From positions 72,146 through 136,145 of the forward strand of contig NZ_QXFM01000139.1 in assembly GCF_003584015.1 (NCBI RefSeq): 64,000 nucleotides of DNA, given 5' to 3'. Under the pieces are notes generated by a model that was not told where the DNA came from, ran no database searches, and saw nothing but the letters and a program-made list of their open reading frames with translations. Of this stretch, positions 27,526 through 37,137 are shown one piece after another. The translations under genes and the position numbers were made by a program. This stretch comes from Aurantiacibacter xanthus (GTDB lineage: Bacteria; Pseudomonadota; Alphaproteobacteria; Sphingomonadales; Sphingomonadaceae). Positions within the stretch are counted from its first letter, which is position 1; each line of letters starts with the position of its first letter.

Positions 27526-28488
27526 ATGAAAATCGCACTCGCCGGCGGCGGCGCATTCGGTGAAAAGCACCTCGACGGCCTCAAGAACATCGACGGCGTG
27601 GAAGTGACCGCGCTGGTCGGGCGTCGGCTCGAACCGACGCAGGCCATGGCCGACAAGTACGGCGTGCCCTTCGCCACCACCGACTACGAAGAGATGCTGA
27701 AGCGCGACGATGTCGACGCCGTCATCCTGTGCACCCCCACCCAGATGCACGCCGACCAGGCGATCAAGGCAATGGACGCGGGCAAGCACGTCGAAGTCGA
27801 GATTCCGCTCGCCGACAGCTGGGCCGATGCCGAAGCCGTGCTCAAGAAGCAGGAAGAGACCGGCCTCGTTTGCATGGCCGGCCACACCCGCCGCTTCAAT
27901 CCCTCGCACCAGTACGTCAAGCAGCAGATCGAAGCGGGCAAGTTCAACGTCCTGTCGATGGACGTGGAAACCTACTTCTTCCGCCGCGAGAACAAGAACG
28001 CCAAGGGCGAGCCGCGCAGCTGGACCGACCACCTGCTGTGGCACCACTCGGCGCACACGATCGACATCTTCCAGTACATGACCGGCGCCAAGGTGATCGC
28101 GGCCAACATCCTGCAAGGCCCGAAGCACCCCGAGCTCGGCATCGCGATGGACCAGTCGATCCAGATGAAGACCGACAAGGGCCAGATCCTGACCCTGTCG
28201 CTCTCGTTCAACAACGAGGGGCCGTTCGGCACCTTCTTCCGCTACATCGGCGACACCGCCACCTACCTCGCGCGCTATGACGACCTGTTCACCGGCGCCG
28301 ACGAAAAGATCGATCTCTCGGTGGTGGACCTGCCCTCGAACAACGGCATCGAACTGCAGGACCGCGAATTCATCGCCGCGATCCGCGAAGGGCGCGAGCC
28401 CAACAGCTCGGTGAAGGGCGTGATCGAGTGCTATCGCACCATCGGCAAGCTCGCCGCCAGCCTCGAAGAGCAGGACGGCTGGTCCTGA
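27526..28488 (+). CDS. ligC: 4-carboxy-2-hydroxymuconate-6-semialdehyde dehydrogenase (LigC)
   Basis: A 320-residue GFO/IDH/MocA-fold dehydrogenase that oxidises the cyclised (hemiacetal) LigAB product with NADP to 2-pyrone-4,6-dicarboxylate, the LigI substrate. The Rossmann start is MKIALAGGGAFGEKHLDGL; the dinucleotide segment reads AVILCTPTQMHADQAIKAMDAGKHVEVEIP in two parts; the catalytic region includes AGHTRRFNPSHQYV and LWHHSAHTIDIFQYMTG. CAGGAGA upstream supports the start at 27526, eighteen codons inside the open frame. Confidence 0.96.
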   Translation: MKIALAGGGAFGEKHLDGLKNIDGVEVTALVGRRLEPTQAMADKYGVPFATTDYEEMLKRDDVDAVILCTPTQMHADQAIKAMDAGKHVEVEIPLADSWADAEAVLKKQEETGLVCMAGHTRRFNPSHQYVKQQIEAGKFNVLSMDVETYFFRRENKNAKGEPRSWTDHLLWHHSAHTIDIFQYMTGAKVIAANILQGPKHPELGIAMDQSIQMKTDKGQILTLSLSFNNEGPFGTFFRYIGDTATYLARYDDLFTGADEKIDLSVVDLPSNNGIELQDREFIAAIREGREPNSSVKGVIECYRTIGKLAASLEEQDGWS

Positions 28489-28526
28489 TCACCGTGCGGG
28501 TATAGAGCCTGCCCATAAAGCCATTC

Positions 28527-28559
28527 TGCGGCCGCGCTACTCGACGTGGCGCGGCCGCA
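28527..28559. repeat. GC-rich stem-loop between ligC and the aldo/keto reductase gene
   Basis: TGCGGCCGCGC (28527-28537) pairs exactly with GCGCGGCCGCA (28549-28559) around an 11-base loop. No T tract follows, so partial attenuation or message processing is more likely than full termination. Confidence 0.7.
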
Positions 28560-28596
28560 AGTGTTTCCAGCAAGGCAAACAGCAAGGAAAATCCAT

Positions 28597-29589
28597 ATGA
28601 AGCGCACTCTCGCCGGCCGCGAAGTCCATGCCATCGGCCTTGGCTGCATGAACCTCTCCTGGGCCTACGGCACCCCGCCCGCCCATGAGGTGAAAGTCGA
28701 ACTGCTCAACACGGCGCTCGATCTCGGCTACGATCACTTCGACACCTCGAACATCTATGGCGGCGGCAAGAACGAGGAACTGCTGGCCGAGGCGATCATG
28801 CACCGGCGCAGCGAGTTCCTGCTCGCCAGCAAGTGCGGGATCGTGGTCGAAGGGCCGAAGCGCGGGGTCGATTGCAGCCCCGAGAGCATCGCCGCAAACC
28901 TCGACAAAAGCCTCGCCCGGCTGAAGACCGACCATATCGACCTCTATTACATGCACCGCTTCGACCCCAAGGTGCCGATTGCCGATTCGGTCGGCGCGAT
29001 GGTGCGGGCGATGGAAGCGGGCAAGATCGGCGCCTATGGCGTGTCCGAGTGGTCATCGGCGCATATCCGCGAGGCCCATGCGGTGCATCCGGTCGCTGCG
29101 GTCCAGCCCGAATATTCGCTGTGGACGCGCAATGTGGAGCTTGGCGTGCTCGACACCTGCAAGGAGCTGGGCATTGCGCTGGTCGCCTTCTCCAGCACCG
29201 GACGCGGTGCGCTCGGCGGGGTGCTGCGCGATCCCTCGACGCTGGAAGAGACCGACCTGCGCACCAAGATGCCGCGCTTCAATGCCGAGAACTGGCCGAA
29301 GAACCTCGCCGTGATCGAGCAGTTCGAGGCACTGGCCAAAGAGGTGGGCGTAGCCCCCGCCCAGCTCGCCAACCGCTGGGTGCTTGAGCAGGGCGACAAC
29401 TGCCACGCCATCCCCGGCACCACCAGCATCGCGCATATGGAAGAGAACTTCCACGCCGCGACCGTGGCGATCCCCGCCGATGCGATTGCCAGGGCGGGCG
29501 AGATCATCAACCACTCCACGGTCCACGGTCACCGCTATCACGAAGCGATCCGTCCCACGATCGACACCGAGGAATTCGCTGAGGCCTAA
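28597..29589 (+). CDS. Aldo/keto reductase downstream of ligC
   Basis: A 330-residue NADPH-dependent AKR TIM barrel. The tetrad is visible: Asp and Tyr in FDTSNIYGGGKNEELL, Lys in EFLLASKCGIV and His in LYYMHRFDP. The phosphate-binding end is AIPGTTSIAHMEENF. It resembles AKR11/13-like oxidoreductases of about 330 residues. AAGGAAAATCCAT precedes the start. It is codirectional with ligC and 36 bases from the CmcJ/NvfI-like gene, so all three may be co-transcribed. The carbonyl substrate is unknown; an aromatic aldehyde or ketone fits the setting. Confidence 0.9.
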   Translation: MKRTLAGREVHAIGLGCMNLSWAYGTPPAHEVKVELLNTALDLGYDHFDTSNIYGGGKNEELLAEAIMHRRSEFLLASKCGIVVEGPKRGVDCSPESIAANLDKSLARLKTDHIDLYYMHRFDPKVPIADSVGAMVRAMEAGKIGAYGVSEWSSAHIREAHAVHPVAAVQPEYSLWTRNVELGVLDTCKELGIALVAFSSTGRGALGGVLRDPSTLEETDLRTKMPRFNAENWPKNLAVIEQFEALAKEVGVAPAQLANRWVLEQGDNCHAIPGTTSIAHMEENFHAATVAIPADAIARAGEIINHSTVHGHRYHEAIRPTIDTEEFAEA

Positions 29590-29625
29590 CGCCCGGCCCA
29601 CCGGCAAGTCTTGGGAGAGGCTGGC

Positions 29626-30429
29626 ATGACAGACCTGCGCACCCGCATCGGCTATAGCGAGCGGACCGAAAAGCGCCCCTACTTCTACGCCAACGCGCAC
29701 GAGAAGGACTTCGTGCCGCTGGCGCCGGTCGAGGTGGCCATCCACGATGCGCGCGGGCGCGACTGTTCGCTCGATCTCGAGGGTTTTACCCTTGTCGCGC
29801 ACGAAAGCGCCGTGGCCGATCTGACGGACCTCGCCGAAGTCCAGCGCGTGCATACGGGCGAGATCGCCGAGCTGCTCACCTCACTCACCGGCTGTGACCA
29901 TGTGACGATGAGCCCGATGGGCATCCTGCGCTTTTCCGAAAGGCAGGGCGTCAACGCGGCGCACGACAATTCGCACCCTGCGCGCTTTGTCCATGTCGAT
30001 ATGGCAAAGGAGGCCGCCGCTGCCATGCGTGACAAGGGCGCACCCGAGGGCAAGGCCGTAGCCCGCAGCGCGCAATACAACGTGTGGCGCGTGCTCAGCG
30101 ATCCGCCGCAGGACGTGCCGCTGGGGCTATGCGACTATACCTCGCTCGCACCCGAAGATCTGATCGGTTGCGACGCGATCTTCGACCCGCTCGACGGCAG
30201 CCCCGAGTGGGGCTTCCCGAACTATCTGCTGGCGCACAATCCGGCGCACCGCTGGTTCTACTATTCGGCCATGCACCGGGGCGAGGCGCTGGTGTTCAAG
30301 ACCAGCGAAAGCGATCCGGCCCGTGCGCAACTCATGCCGCACGGAGCCTTCGATAATCCGCTGGCCGGGCCCGATGCTCCACCCCGGATCAGCCTGGAAA
30401 TGCGCGGCACCACCTACTGGTTTGCCTGA
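29626..30429 (+). CDS. CmcJ/NvfI-family oxidoreductase-like protein
   Basis: A 267-residue protein with the CmcJ/NvfI pattern: GFTLVAHESAVADLTD near residue 50, LLTSLTGCDHV, HPARFVHVDM (an HxD-type pair), ARSAQYNVWRVL, DVPLGLCDYTSL and the C-terminal PHGAFDNPLAG with RISLEMRGTTYWFA. The family includes proteins tied to cephamycin C-7 modification and fungal non-haem iron oxidoreductases, but most bacterial members have no known role. The ATG at 29626 with GGGAGAGG upstream is preferred over a TTG five codons earlier. It ends the lig-linked rightward run and is followed by a stem-loop. Confidence 0.8.
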   Translation: MTDLRTRIGYSERTEKRPYFYANAHEKDFVPLAPVEVAIHDARGRDCSLDLEGFTLVAHESAVADLTDLAEVQRVHTGEIAELLTSLTGCDHVTMSPMGILRFSERQGVNAAHDNSHPARFVHVDMAKEAAAAMRDKGAPEGKAVARSAQYNVWRVLSDPPQDVPLGLCDYTSLAPEDLIGCDAIFDPLDGSPEWGFPNYLLAHNPAHRWFYYSAMHRGEALVFKTSESDPARAQLMPHGAFDNPLAGPDAPPRISLEMRGTTYWFA

Positions 30430-30441
30430 GCCCGAAAAGAG

Positions 30442-30477
30442 GCGGGCACCAGGCGTGATGAGTCGCCCGGTGCCCGC
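30442..30477. terminator. Stem-loop ending the rightward lig-linked transcript
   Basis: GCGGGCACC (30442-30450) pairs with GGTGCCCGC (30469-30477) between convergent genes. No clear T tract is present. Confidence 0.5.
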
Positions 30478-30528
30478 AGCCGCGCAGGGGTGCTGATGCG
30501 CGGCAGGTGTTGGTGTCAGCTGTTAGTG

Positions 30529-30879
30529 TCAGGCACCGCCCTGAGCGTTGGCAATTGCCAGCTGAATGCGCTGGGCCAGCTCGGGGTCGTTGCGCGATGC
30601 ATCCGAGATTTCATTGAACTTCTCGGCAGTAAGCCCGCTGCTTTCGACTGCCGCCACGGCACCGCTCTGGCGCGCTTCGGCATCGAGCGACGCATCGTTC
30701 TGCAACGCGCTGATCTCGACCGCCACCTTTGCATAGGTGTCGATCTCGGCATCGGTGAAGGATGCAGCAGAAGCGTCAGCGGTCGGAGCATCAGCCCCAG
30801 CATCGGAATCGGCCATCTGTGCGAAGGCGGGCGACGCAAACAGCAGCGTACCGGCGGCAAGTGTAACGATCTTCTTCAT
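30529..30879 (-). CDS. DUF4168 domain secreted protein
   Basis: A 116-residue exported protein. The signal peptide MKKIVTLAAGTLLFASPAFA is followed by an acidic, alanine-rich linker and a DUF4168-type helical segment (FTDAEIDTYAKVAVEISALQND and SGLTAEKFNEISDASRNDPELAQRIQLAIA). The start at 30879 is the signal-peptide methionine; a 40-codon extension upstream has no signal. Function unknown; periplasmic location expected. It is monocistronic. Confidence 0.85.
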   Translation of the reverse strand: MKKIVTLAAGTLLFASPAFAQMADSDAGADAPTADASAASFTDAEIDTYAKVAVEISALQNDASLDAEARQSGAVAAVESSGLTAEKFNEISDASRNDPELAQRIQLAIANAQGGA

Positions 30880-31028
30880 AATCCTAAATCTCCTTGGTCT
30901 GGGCGGTGAGGCCCATAGCGCCCCGCTGACACCGAGTTGGGCAAGCTTGCCGCAAGGCGCAATCACGTCCGCGACGGAGTGAGCAGACTGAGGGACCAAA
31001 AAGTGGATTATGTTCCAGACGAGCGACG

Positions 31029-31078
31029 AAACGAGCCAGACAGCACCATTTTCAGAACAGTAACCATCTGGCTCGTTT
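31029..31078. repeat. Inverted repeat in the 30880-31136 spacer
   Basis: AAACGAGCCAGA (31029-31040) pairs with TCTGGCTCGTTT (31067-31078) across 26 bases. It lies downstream of the porin-like gene and upstream of the DUF4168 gene, both leftward, so it may terminate the former. A T-rich stretch lies on the DUF4168-distal side. Nothing else is clear in this 257-base gap. Confidence 0.55.
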
Positions 31079-31136
31079 TCATCTTATCTCATCATAATAA
31101 CGATCCGTCGCCGATGACGAATCGTTTACATTAGAA

Positions 31137-32474
31137 TCAAAAGGTCAGTTCGAGCGAACTATAGCCATAGTGTGTATCGCCATAGCCATTTGCATTGGGC
31201 GCGGCATCGAAGAAGTCACCCTTGAACAGCACGCCCCCGCCCAGCTCGCTGCGCAACAGACCGGGGATCACCCACCAGCGCAAACGCCCCTGCACCTGCG
31301 AGCCGGCATCGGAACCCGAAGCCCCCGTCACATCGCGGACCTTGGTGAACGAGAAGGCATCGGTCGCCTCCTCAAGCCAGGCGCGGCGGCATTGCAGCTG
31401 CGCATCGACACGCGACGAGAGCTTGGCCTCGGCCTGCACACCGATGCTGGAGATGTTCTTGCGCCCCAACGGTCCGAACAACGCGGCTGGCCCCCAGTCG
31501 CCATAGCGCGGGCCGAACAACGGATCGAAGCCGTTGTAGTCGGCGCTGGCCGGATCGTCGCCGGTGGCGATATCATAGAAGGCGGACAGGCGCGGCTTCA
31601 CCGCATCGTCGAAGGTGTAGCCGACCTCCGCGTGCAGCGTCCAGGCATCGACATCCACCTGCGGCGCCGTGGCCGCCGTGCCGGTGCGGATATGGCCAAA
31701 CTGGTAAGCGGCCTCCAGCTCGACATCGGGCCGGCCCCGCCCACCGTCGCTGACCAGCCGTGCGCCCGGCGTTATCAGATGGCGGTTGCGGGTCGGATGG
31801 CCGGGTGCATCGTCCTCGTCGAGACCATAGACATAGGTCTCTATCGTCACGTCATCCGTCAGCGGACGGCTGTAGAAACCACCCCACAGCGCCAGATCGA
31901 TGCCCTCGCGGTCCCATTCGACCTTGTTATCGACCACGGCTGCCGCATCCGATGGCAGGCGCTGCTGCGGCAACACATAGAATGCGGTGAACTCACCCGC
32001 GCCCGACCAGTCGAGGCGCGCGCCGGTGAAGCCATTGGCGTCGTTGCGGAAGCTGGGATTGCCGATCAGCCGCTTCGAACCGAGGTTGATCAGCTGCCGC
32101 CCGATGGTGAACCGGGCCTTCTCGGAAAGGTCGAGCGCGGCATAAAGCTCGATCACCTCCAGCGCGTTGATGTCGGTGGCGCCGAGCGGCGTCGCCAGAT
32201 CGTTGGCATAGGCCCGCGAATCCTGCACCGTCGCGCCGAGGTGGAAGCCTCGCCCGGTATAGGTGCCCTTCACCAGGCTCCGCATCAGCACGATGTCGGC
32301 ATTCTCGACCCCGCCGGGCCGGAAGTTCCCGTCCATCGCCTCGTAGCGAACGCGGACGCTGCCTTCCAGATCGAAGCCTGTCGCCTTGCTCTGGGCCGCT
32401 GCCGGAGCGGCTGCCAGCAAGGCAGCAGGTATGGCCATGGCAGGCGCCAGCCTGCGCATTCCAGATCGCATCAT
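31137..32474 (-). CDS. Alginate_exp-type outer-membrane porin-like protein
   Basis: A 445-residue outer-membrane barrel. A signal peptide (about residues 1-28, ending PAAAQ) precedes strands typical of the alginate-export/porin fold: VRVRYEAMDGNFRPGG, FHLGATVQDSRAYAND, ARFTIGRQLINLGSKRLIGNPSFRNDANGFTGARLDW in successive blocks, ending YGYSSLELTF with terminal Phe. In sphingomonads such proteins are often general porins for organic acids rather than alginate secretion proteins. The ATG at 32474 has AAGGG 7 bases upstream; a TTG two codons earlier is less likely. Confidence 0.82.
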   Translation of the reverse strand: MMRSGMRRLAPAMAIPAALLAAAPAAAQSKATGFDLEGSVRVRYEAMDGNFRPGGVENADIVLMRSLVKGTYTGRGFHLGATVQDSRAYANDLATPLGATDINALEVIELYAALDLSEKARFTIGRQLINLGSKRLIGNPSFRNDANGFTGARLDWSGAGEFTAFYVLPQQRLPSDAAAVVDNKVEWDREGIDLALWGGFYSRPLTDDVTIETYVYGLDEDDAPGHPTRNRHLITPGARLVSDGGRGRPDVELEAAYQFGHIRTGTAATAPQVDVDAWTLHAEVGYTFDDAVKPRLSAFYDIATGDDPASADYNGFDPLFGPRYGDWGPAALFGPLGRKNISSIGVQAEAKLSSRVDAQLQCRRAWLEEATDAFSFTKVRDVTGASGSDAGSQVQGRLRWWVIPGLLRSELGGGVLFKGDFFDAAPNANGYGDTHYGYSSLELTF

Positions 32475-32534
32475 AGTCAATCCCTTCGGCCTTGCGGCCT
32501 TGTATGTTGGGGCGCGCGCGGAGGCGGGCGTCGA

Positions 32535-34406
32535 TCAGAACTCGGACCAGTCCTGATCGTCGAACGCCTCAGGTGCGACCGCCAGCGCGAGATTGCCGCT
32601 CACCGCCGCCGGCATCGCAGCCGGAGCCCGATAGGCCGGTCGCGGGGCCGCGCTTTCGCGGTTCATGCGCTCGGCAGCCATCGAAGCCAGCACGCTGGCA
32701 TTCGATCCCGACAGACGGAACTGGGTCACGAGCTGGGTCAGGTTATCGGCCTCGGCCGCCAGCTGACGCGCCGCTGCGTTCGACTCTTCTGCCATGGCCG
32801 CGTTCTGGTGCGTCGACCGGTCGATCTCGCCCATCGCCGACTTGGCATTTTCGAGGCTGCCGGCATGGCTCGACAGCGCCTGACTGATCGCGTTGGCCGT
32901 GGTGGCAACATCGGCGATGCGCTGGATGATCTGGTCAAGCGCCGTACCCGTATCACGCACCAGCTGCGCGCCGCTGGCAACTTCGGCAATCGAGCTGTTG
33001 ATCAGCTGGCGGATCTCCTCGGCGGCCTCGCTCGAACGCTGAGCCAGATCGCGCACCTCGTTGGCGACCACGGCAAAGCCGCGCCCGACTTCCCCCGCAC
33101 GCGCCGCCTCGACGCCCGCGTTAAGCGCCAGCAGGCTGGTCTGGAAGCTGAACCCGTCGATCACGGTGATGATGTTGCCGATCTGCTTGGTCGAGCTTTC
33201 GATCGAGTCCATCGCGGTGACCGCACGGGCGACAATCTCGCCGCCATCGCGCGCTTCGCTCATCGCCGCATCGACATTGCGGGCCGCCGTATCGGCGGAA
33301 GCCGCCGAACTGGCCATGCCGTCGCTGATCGAGACCACCGATTCGGTGATCCGGCTCAGCTCGGCAGCCTGCTTTTCGTTGCGCGCGGCAAGGTCGTCCG
33401 AAGCCTGACGGATTTCCATCGAGCCGCTGCGAACCGATCCGGCCGAGGCCGACACCGAGTTCATCGTGTCATGCAGCTGCGTGACGGTGGCGTTGAAGCT
33501 GGCGCGCAGCGCGGCATAGTCGCTGCCCAGTTCGGGCAGGCCGACGGTGAGATCGCCCTTGGACATCTTTCCGAGACATTCGCCGAACACTTCGATCATG
33601 TGCTGCGTATCCTGCTCCTTCTGCGCCTGACCGACGCGCGCCTCGCGCAGACGTTCGCTGGCGCGGGCCAGTTCGCCGATCTCGTCGGTACGGTCCTGAT
33701 AGGGGACGCGGGCCGTAAGGTTGCCCGCCTCGATCTGGCCGATCGAGCCGATCAGCGCGCCGGTTTCGCCGCCAATCAGGCGCTTGATAAGTCCGGCAAG
33801 GAAGATCTGGATCGCGCAGGACACCAGCATGATCAACACCGTGGCAACCACCACTGCCAGCGCGAGCCGGTGCTGTTCGGCGGACAGCGCCTCGGCGCGG
33901 GCGATGGTTTCGTTGCGCACGGCCTCGATAGCCCCGTCGACCCGTTCGCCCGCCTCCAGAATGCGCGCCACGCCAACCGTACCGCCGCTGTCGTTGCGCA
34001 CGGCCCAATCGACCGCTTCACCATAGGCATCGGTCAGGCGCACGATCTCGTCGACCTGCGGCGCAAGATCGCCCTGCAGCACCGTGCGGGCGCTTTCGAT
34101 CGACGTGTGCATGTCGGCGAAGTTGCTGCGGAATCCGTTTTCGGTGCCGCCATCGTGCACCAGCGCATATTTGAACGCATCGCGCTCCAGCGAGGCAAAG
34201 TCCTTTTCCAGCAGAGCCGAATGGAGCGCTGCCGACGAATAGGCATCGTCCTTCAGCGTCATCTTGTACGTGAGCCAGGACCCGATCCCGACCGCCACGA
34301 TCAACATCACCCCCAGCACGACGGCTGCCGTCGCCTGAAAGCCGAGCCGCTTTGCAATTGACTTACCGGCCAGCCAGCCAGCGAAACCGCGATCGTAATT
34401 ATTCAT
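32535..34406 (-). CDS. Methyl-accepting chemotaxis protein with C-terminal DWSEF pentapeptide
   Basis: A 623-residue transmembrane chemoreceptor. TM1 is about residues 22-45, a 4-helix periplasmic domain runs to about 180, TM2 is about 185-205, followed by HAMP ([40 protein letters not shown], in parts) and a signalling domain whose hairpin tip is [34 protein letters not shown] (in parts). The last residues are DDQDWSEF, where WSEF fits the W-x-x-F CheR-tethering pentapeptide. GAGGG upstream supports the start at 34406. No che genes are adjacent. Ligand unknown. Confidence 0.93.
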   Translation of the reverse strand: MNNYDRGFAGWLAGKSIAKRLGFQATAAVVLGVMLIVAVGIGSWLTYKMTLKDDAYSSAALHSALLEKDFASLERDAFKYALVHDGGTENGFRSNFADMHTSIESARTVLQGDLAPQVDEIVRLTDAYGEAVDWAVRNDSGGTVGVARILEAGERVDGAIEAVRNETIARAEALSAEQHRLALAVVVATVLIMLVSCAIQIFLAGLIKRLIGGETGALIGSIGQIEAGNLTARVPYQDRTDEIGELARASERLREARVGQAQKEQDTQHMIEVFGECLGKMSKGDLTVGLPELGSDYAALRASFNATVTQLHDTMNSVSASAGSVRSGSMEIRQASDDLAARNEKQAAELSRITESVVSISDGMASSAASADTAARNVDAAMSEARDGGEIVARAVTAMDSIESSTKQIGNIITVIDGFSFQTSLLALNAGVEAARAGEVGRGFAVVANEVRDLAQRSSEAAEEIRQLINSSIAEVASGAQLVRDTGTALDQIIQRIADVATTANAISQALSSHAGSLENAKSAMGEIDRSTHQNAAMAEESNAAARQLAAEADNLTQLVTQFRLSGSNASVLASMAAERMNRESAAPRPAYRAPAAMPAAVSGNLALAVAPEAFDDQDWSEF

Positions 34407-34569
34407 GCTTTCCCTCGCACTTGATGCCCCCGCGCCAGATGGCTGCGACTTACATTCGTGTGAGGGTAATAGGCTTGGCATGTTCAGGGTCGCTGACCGC
34501 ACGCTTCGGCAGAAAGCGGCTATGTGCGGTCAACACCTCGTTAACTTGCTGCCCTGGCCCGGAGGAAGG

Positions 34570-35082
34570 TCAGCCTTCCTGCGGCGCTTCCGGCGCGGCA
34601 GGCGCGGCTTCGGCAGCAGCGTCGGCGCGCGGAGCGTTGATCGCCGAGCGAATCATCCAGGTCCCGCCCGACTGGCGCGTCCACACCGTCTGGCTGATCA
34701 TCTTCTCGGTTACCGGCTCACCGCTTTCAGGGTCGGTCATGGTGATATCGACGTTGGAAGCCAGCGCCGCGAGATCTTCCGCGCTGGAGGCCCAGCCATC
34801 GGCTGGCGTCACTTCGATGTGGAAGGCCGGGTCGGCAATCAGGTCGCCATAGGCATCGGCGATGGCCGCGCCGCCCACCAGCCGGGTGCCATCGGGCCGC
34901 ACCAGCACGGCATCGTCGGCATAGAGCCGGGCAATCCCCACCAGATCGTCGGACGCAATTGCATCAAGCTGCGCCTGTTCAGTGGCACGGATGGTGGCGA
35001 CCACATCTGCCGGGTCGGCCCCGCCCGAACAGGCGGCGAGCATGGTGGTGGCTGCCAGTGTGGCAAGAACGGCTTTGCGCAT
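34570..35082 (-). CDS. SnoaL/NTF2-like lipoprotein
   Basis: A 170-residue lipoprotein: signal MRKAVLATLAATTMLAAC with Cys18 as lipid site. It is followed by an NTF2-like cone domain (IRATEQAQLDAIASDDLVGIARLYADDAVLVRPDGT) and an alanine/proline-rich C-terminal tail. GAGGGG upstream sets the start; an ATG five codons earlier is not needed. Probably a periplasmic binding or small hydrolase-like protein; function unknown. Confidence 0.82.
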   Translation of the reverse strand: MRKAVLATLAATTMLAACSGGADPADVVATIRATEQAQLDAIASDDLVGIARLYADDAVLVRPDGTRLVGGAAIADAYGDLIADPAFHIEVTPADGWASSAEDLAALASNVDITMTDPESGEPVTEKMISQTVWTRQSGGTWMIRSAINAPRADAAAEAAPAAPEAPQEG

Positions 35083-35186
35083 TTTCAATCCCCTCAATGG
35101 TGCCGGGCGCGGCTGCGCCCTCGGTCACGAGGGGGGATAGGGCTCCGTTAGCTTGCTAACTTTGATCTCGCGCAAGCGCTCCGGGC

Positions 35187-36044
35187 TCACAGCCTGGCGG
35201 TATAGAGCGCCAGCAAGGCGGCCCAGGCACGCTCGGCCTCGGCCTGATCGTAAACCGGGCTGTCGAGCACGGTCCAGCCATGGTCGCCCTGATAGACCTC
35301 CACCGAAACATCGGCCGCCGCCACATCGCCTGCCGCCTTGAGCGCATCCTTGTCGGTGGGTGCCTTGGCGTCGTCGTTCCTGGCGATGCAGATGATCGCC
35401 CCGGCATCGCCCGCCATGTCGTCGAGCAGGTTGACCGGCGCATTGGCCTCCTCGCCGACCAGCCCGCCGCCGTGGAAGCTGGCGGCGGCCTTGATCCGCT
35501 CGGGCACGGCGGCAGCGGACATGATGGTCCAGCCGCCGGTCATGCAATAGCCCTGATTGCCGATCCCGCGTTCACTGTCGACCGCATCCTGCGCATCGAG
35601 CCAGGCGACCACCGCAGCCGCCGTTTCGGCAATGGCTTCGGGCGTATTCTTGGCCATCCACGGGCCGACCGCATCGAACCCGCCGCCGCTCCGCCAGGCG
35701 TCGAAGTCCTCGAACTGCTGCCCCGCAACCGAGCGATAATAGGGATTGGCGACGAGCACGGCATAACCCGCCTCGGCCAGACGCCGCCCCATCATCACCT
35801 TGGCCGGACGCAGGCCCGCGATGTCGGGCCACAGGATCACCGCCGGATGACGACCCTCGGCGGGATGGATGAACACGCCGTCGAAGGTGCCGCCGGGTGC
35901 GGCGAAGGTGACGCTGCGTTCGGTCAGCCCCGAGGCCGTCGCACCGGCAGCGGTGCAGGCGGCCAGCGCGCCACTGGCCCCGAGCGCCGCGAACTGGCGG
36001 CGATTGACGGATGGCATCCCGATAACCTGATCCTGCGTGCACAT
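35187..36044 (-). CDS. Dienelactone hydrolase family protein with Tat-type signal
   Basis: A 285-residue alpha/beta hydrolase of the dienelactone hydrolase family. The catalytic triad is visible: Cys167 in GYCMTGG, Asp near 224 in ARNDDAKAP and His255 in YQGDHGWTVLD. The N-terminus carries a twin-arginine motif (VNRRQFAALGASGALAAC) with a following lipobox-like LAAC, so it is probably exported folded and maybe lipid-anchored, unusual for cytoplasmic carboxymethylenebutenolidases. Substrate unknown. It is the second gene after the SDR gene at 36111 in the leftward direction. Confidence 0.87.
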   Translation of the reverse strand: MCTQDQVIGMPSVNRRQFAALGASGALAACTAAGATASGLTERSVTFAAPGGTFDGVFIHPAEGRHPAVILWPDIAGLRPAKVMMGRRLAEAGYAVLVANPYYRSVAGQQFEDFDAWRSGGGFDAVGPWMAKNTPEAIAETAAAVVAWLDAQDAVDSERGIGNQGYCMTGGWTIMSAAAVPERIKAAASFHGGGLVGEEANAPVNLLDDMAGDAGAIICIARNDDAKAPTDKDALKAAGDVAAADVSVEVYQGDHGWTVLDSPVYDQAEAERAWAALLALYTARL

Positions 36045-36110
36045 GACTATTCTCCCCGGCGAGTGTTAGGCGGCGGGCAGCTTACCGCAATCGTCCGCAG
36101 GGTCCAGCGG

Positions 36111-37064
36111 TCAGGTCAGGTCATCCATCTGAATGAACAGCCCTTCCTCCGCCGCCCGCATCGCGTCGCGGCGCAGCTGCTCGATCCGGGCGCGGCCCGG
36201 CGGGCAGGCCTCGATCGGCAGCGCCTGCACCTGCTTCATATATTCCTCGGCGAAGTCGACCCCGTGCTCGGGGTGGGTGAGGATCAGGCCGTCCTGCCGG
36301 GTCATCCCGCGCAGGATCTTCGCGCCGACCTCATAGGGGTCCATCCCCTCATCGAAGGCGGTGCCGAACTGCTCCAGCTCGCCTTCCTTCGCCGGGGTGA
36401 AGCCACTCTCGGCGAAATCGTCGGGCCGCTTCTGCGCACTCTTCCAGGCGTTGGTGCGGGTGAGCGCGGGGCAGCACAGCGAGCAACCGATCCCGTGCGG
36501 GGCGAGGTTGTAACGCAGGCTCTCGGTCAGGCCGCGCACGGCGAATTTGCTGGCGGTGTAAATGCCCGCCTGCGGCCCCGGGAGGAACGCCGCCATCGAG
36601 GCCACGTTGACCACATGCCGCCGCCCCGAAGCCGCCTTGATCTTGGGCAGGAACGAGACGATCCCGTTGACGTTGCCGCCGAAGTTCACGTTCATGATCC
36701 AGTCGAAGTCGTCGTAGCTCGCCTCGTCGGTGGGGCCGAACACCGAGACGCCGGCATTGTTCACCAGCACATGGACTTCGCCGAAGGTCTTCTCCACTTC
36801 ATCGGCGGCAGCGGCGAAGCCTTCGCGGTCGGTCACGTCGAGCTTGATGAACAGCGGACGCTCATGCCCATGCGAGGCGAACCACTCCTCGGTCGCGGCG
36901 CGGTCGTCCTCGTTGCGGTAGGACAGCGCCAGCTTCATGCCAGCATCGGCAAAGGCCTGCGCAGTGCCGAGGCCGATCCCGGTCGCGGCCCCGGTGATGA
37001 AGGCAACCCGCCCCTCCCAATCGCTCCGGAACCGGGCACCGTTCAACGCAGCTGTTTCGGACAT
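36111..37064 (-). CDS. Short-chain dehydrogenase/reductase
   Basis: A 317-residue classical SDR: cofactor motif ITGAATGIGLGTAQAF, NNAGVSVFG, catalytic Ser in VVNVASMAAF and YTASK (Tyr/Lys). It is longer than usual, with a C-terminal part (HPEHGVDFAEEYMKQVQALP onward) that may cover the active site. GAGAGGAAAA upstream marks the start at 37064. It is divergent from the SnoaL-like gene by 73 bases and codirectional with the dienelactone hydrolase gene. Substrate unknown. Confidence 0.9.
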   Translation of the reverse strand: MSETAALNGARFRSDWEGRVAFITGAATGIGLGTAQAFADAGMKLALSYRNEDDRAATEEWFASHGHERPLFIKLDVTDREGFAAAADEVEKTFGEVHVLVNNAGVSVFGPTDEASYDDFDWIMNVNFGGNVNGIVSFLPKIKAASGRRHVVNVASMAAFLPGPQAGIYTASKFAVRGLTESLRYNLAPHGIGCSLCCPALTRTNAWKSAQKRPDDFAESGFTPAKEGELEQFGTAFDEGMDPYEVGAKILRGMTRQDGLILTHPEHGVDFAEEYMKQVQALPIEACPPGRARIEQLRRDAMRAAEEGLFIQMDDLT

Positions 37065-37137
37065 CGTCAATTTTCCTCTCGCCATGATCGTATCAATCGT
37101 TAGGAATCACCATAGATCAATAAGGGAGAGAGTCGAT

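Noticed and set aside
31170..34361. A 1063-codon open frame on the plus strand
   Set aside because: It is antisense to the porin-like gene and the chemoreceptor gene, reads as Arg/His/Gly-rich low-complexity sequence with no domain, and is a third-position shadow common in GC-rich DNA.
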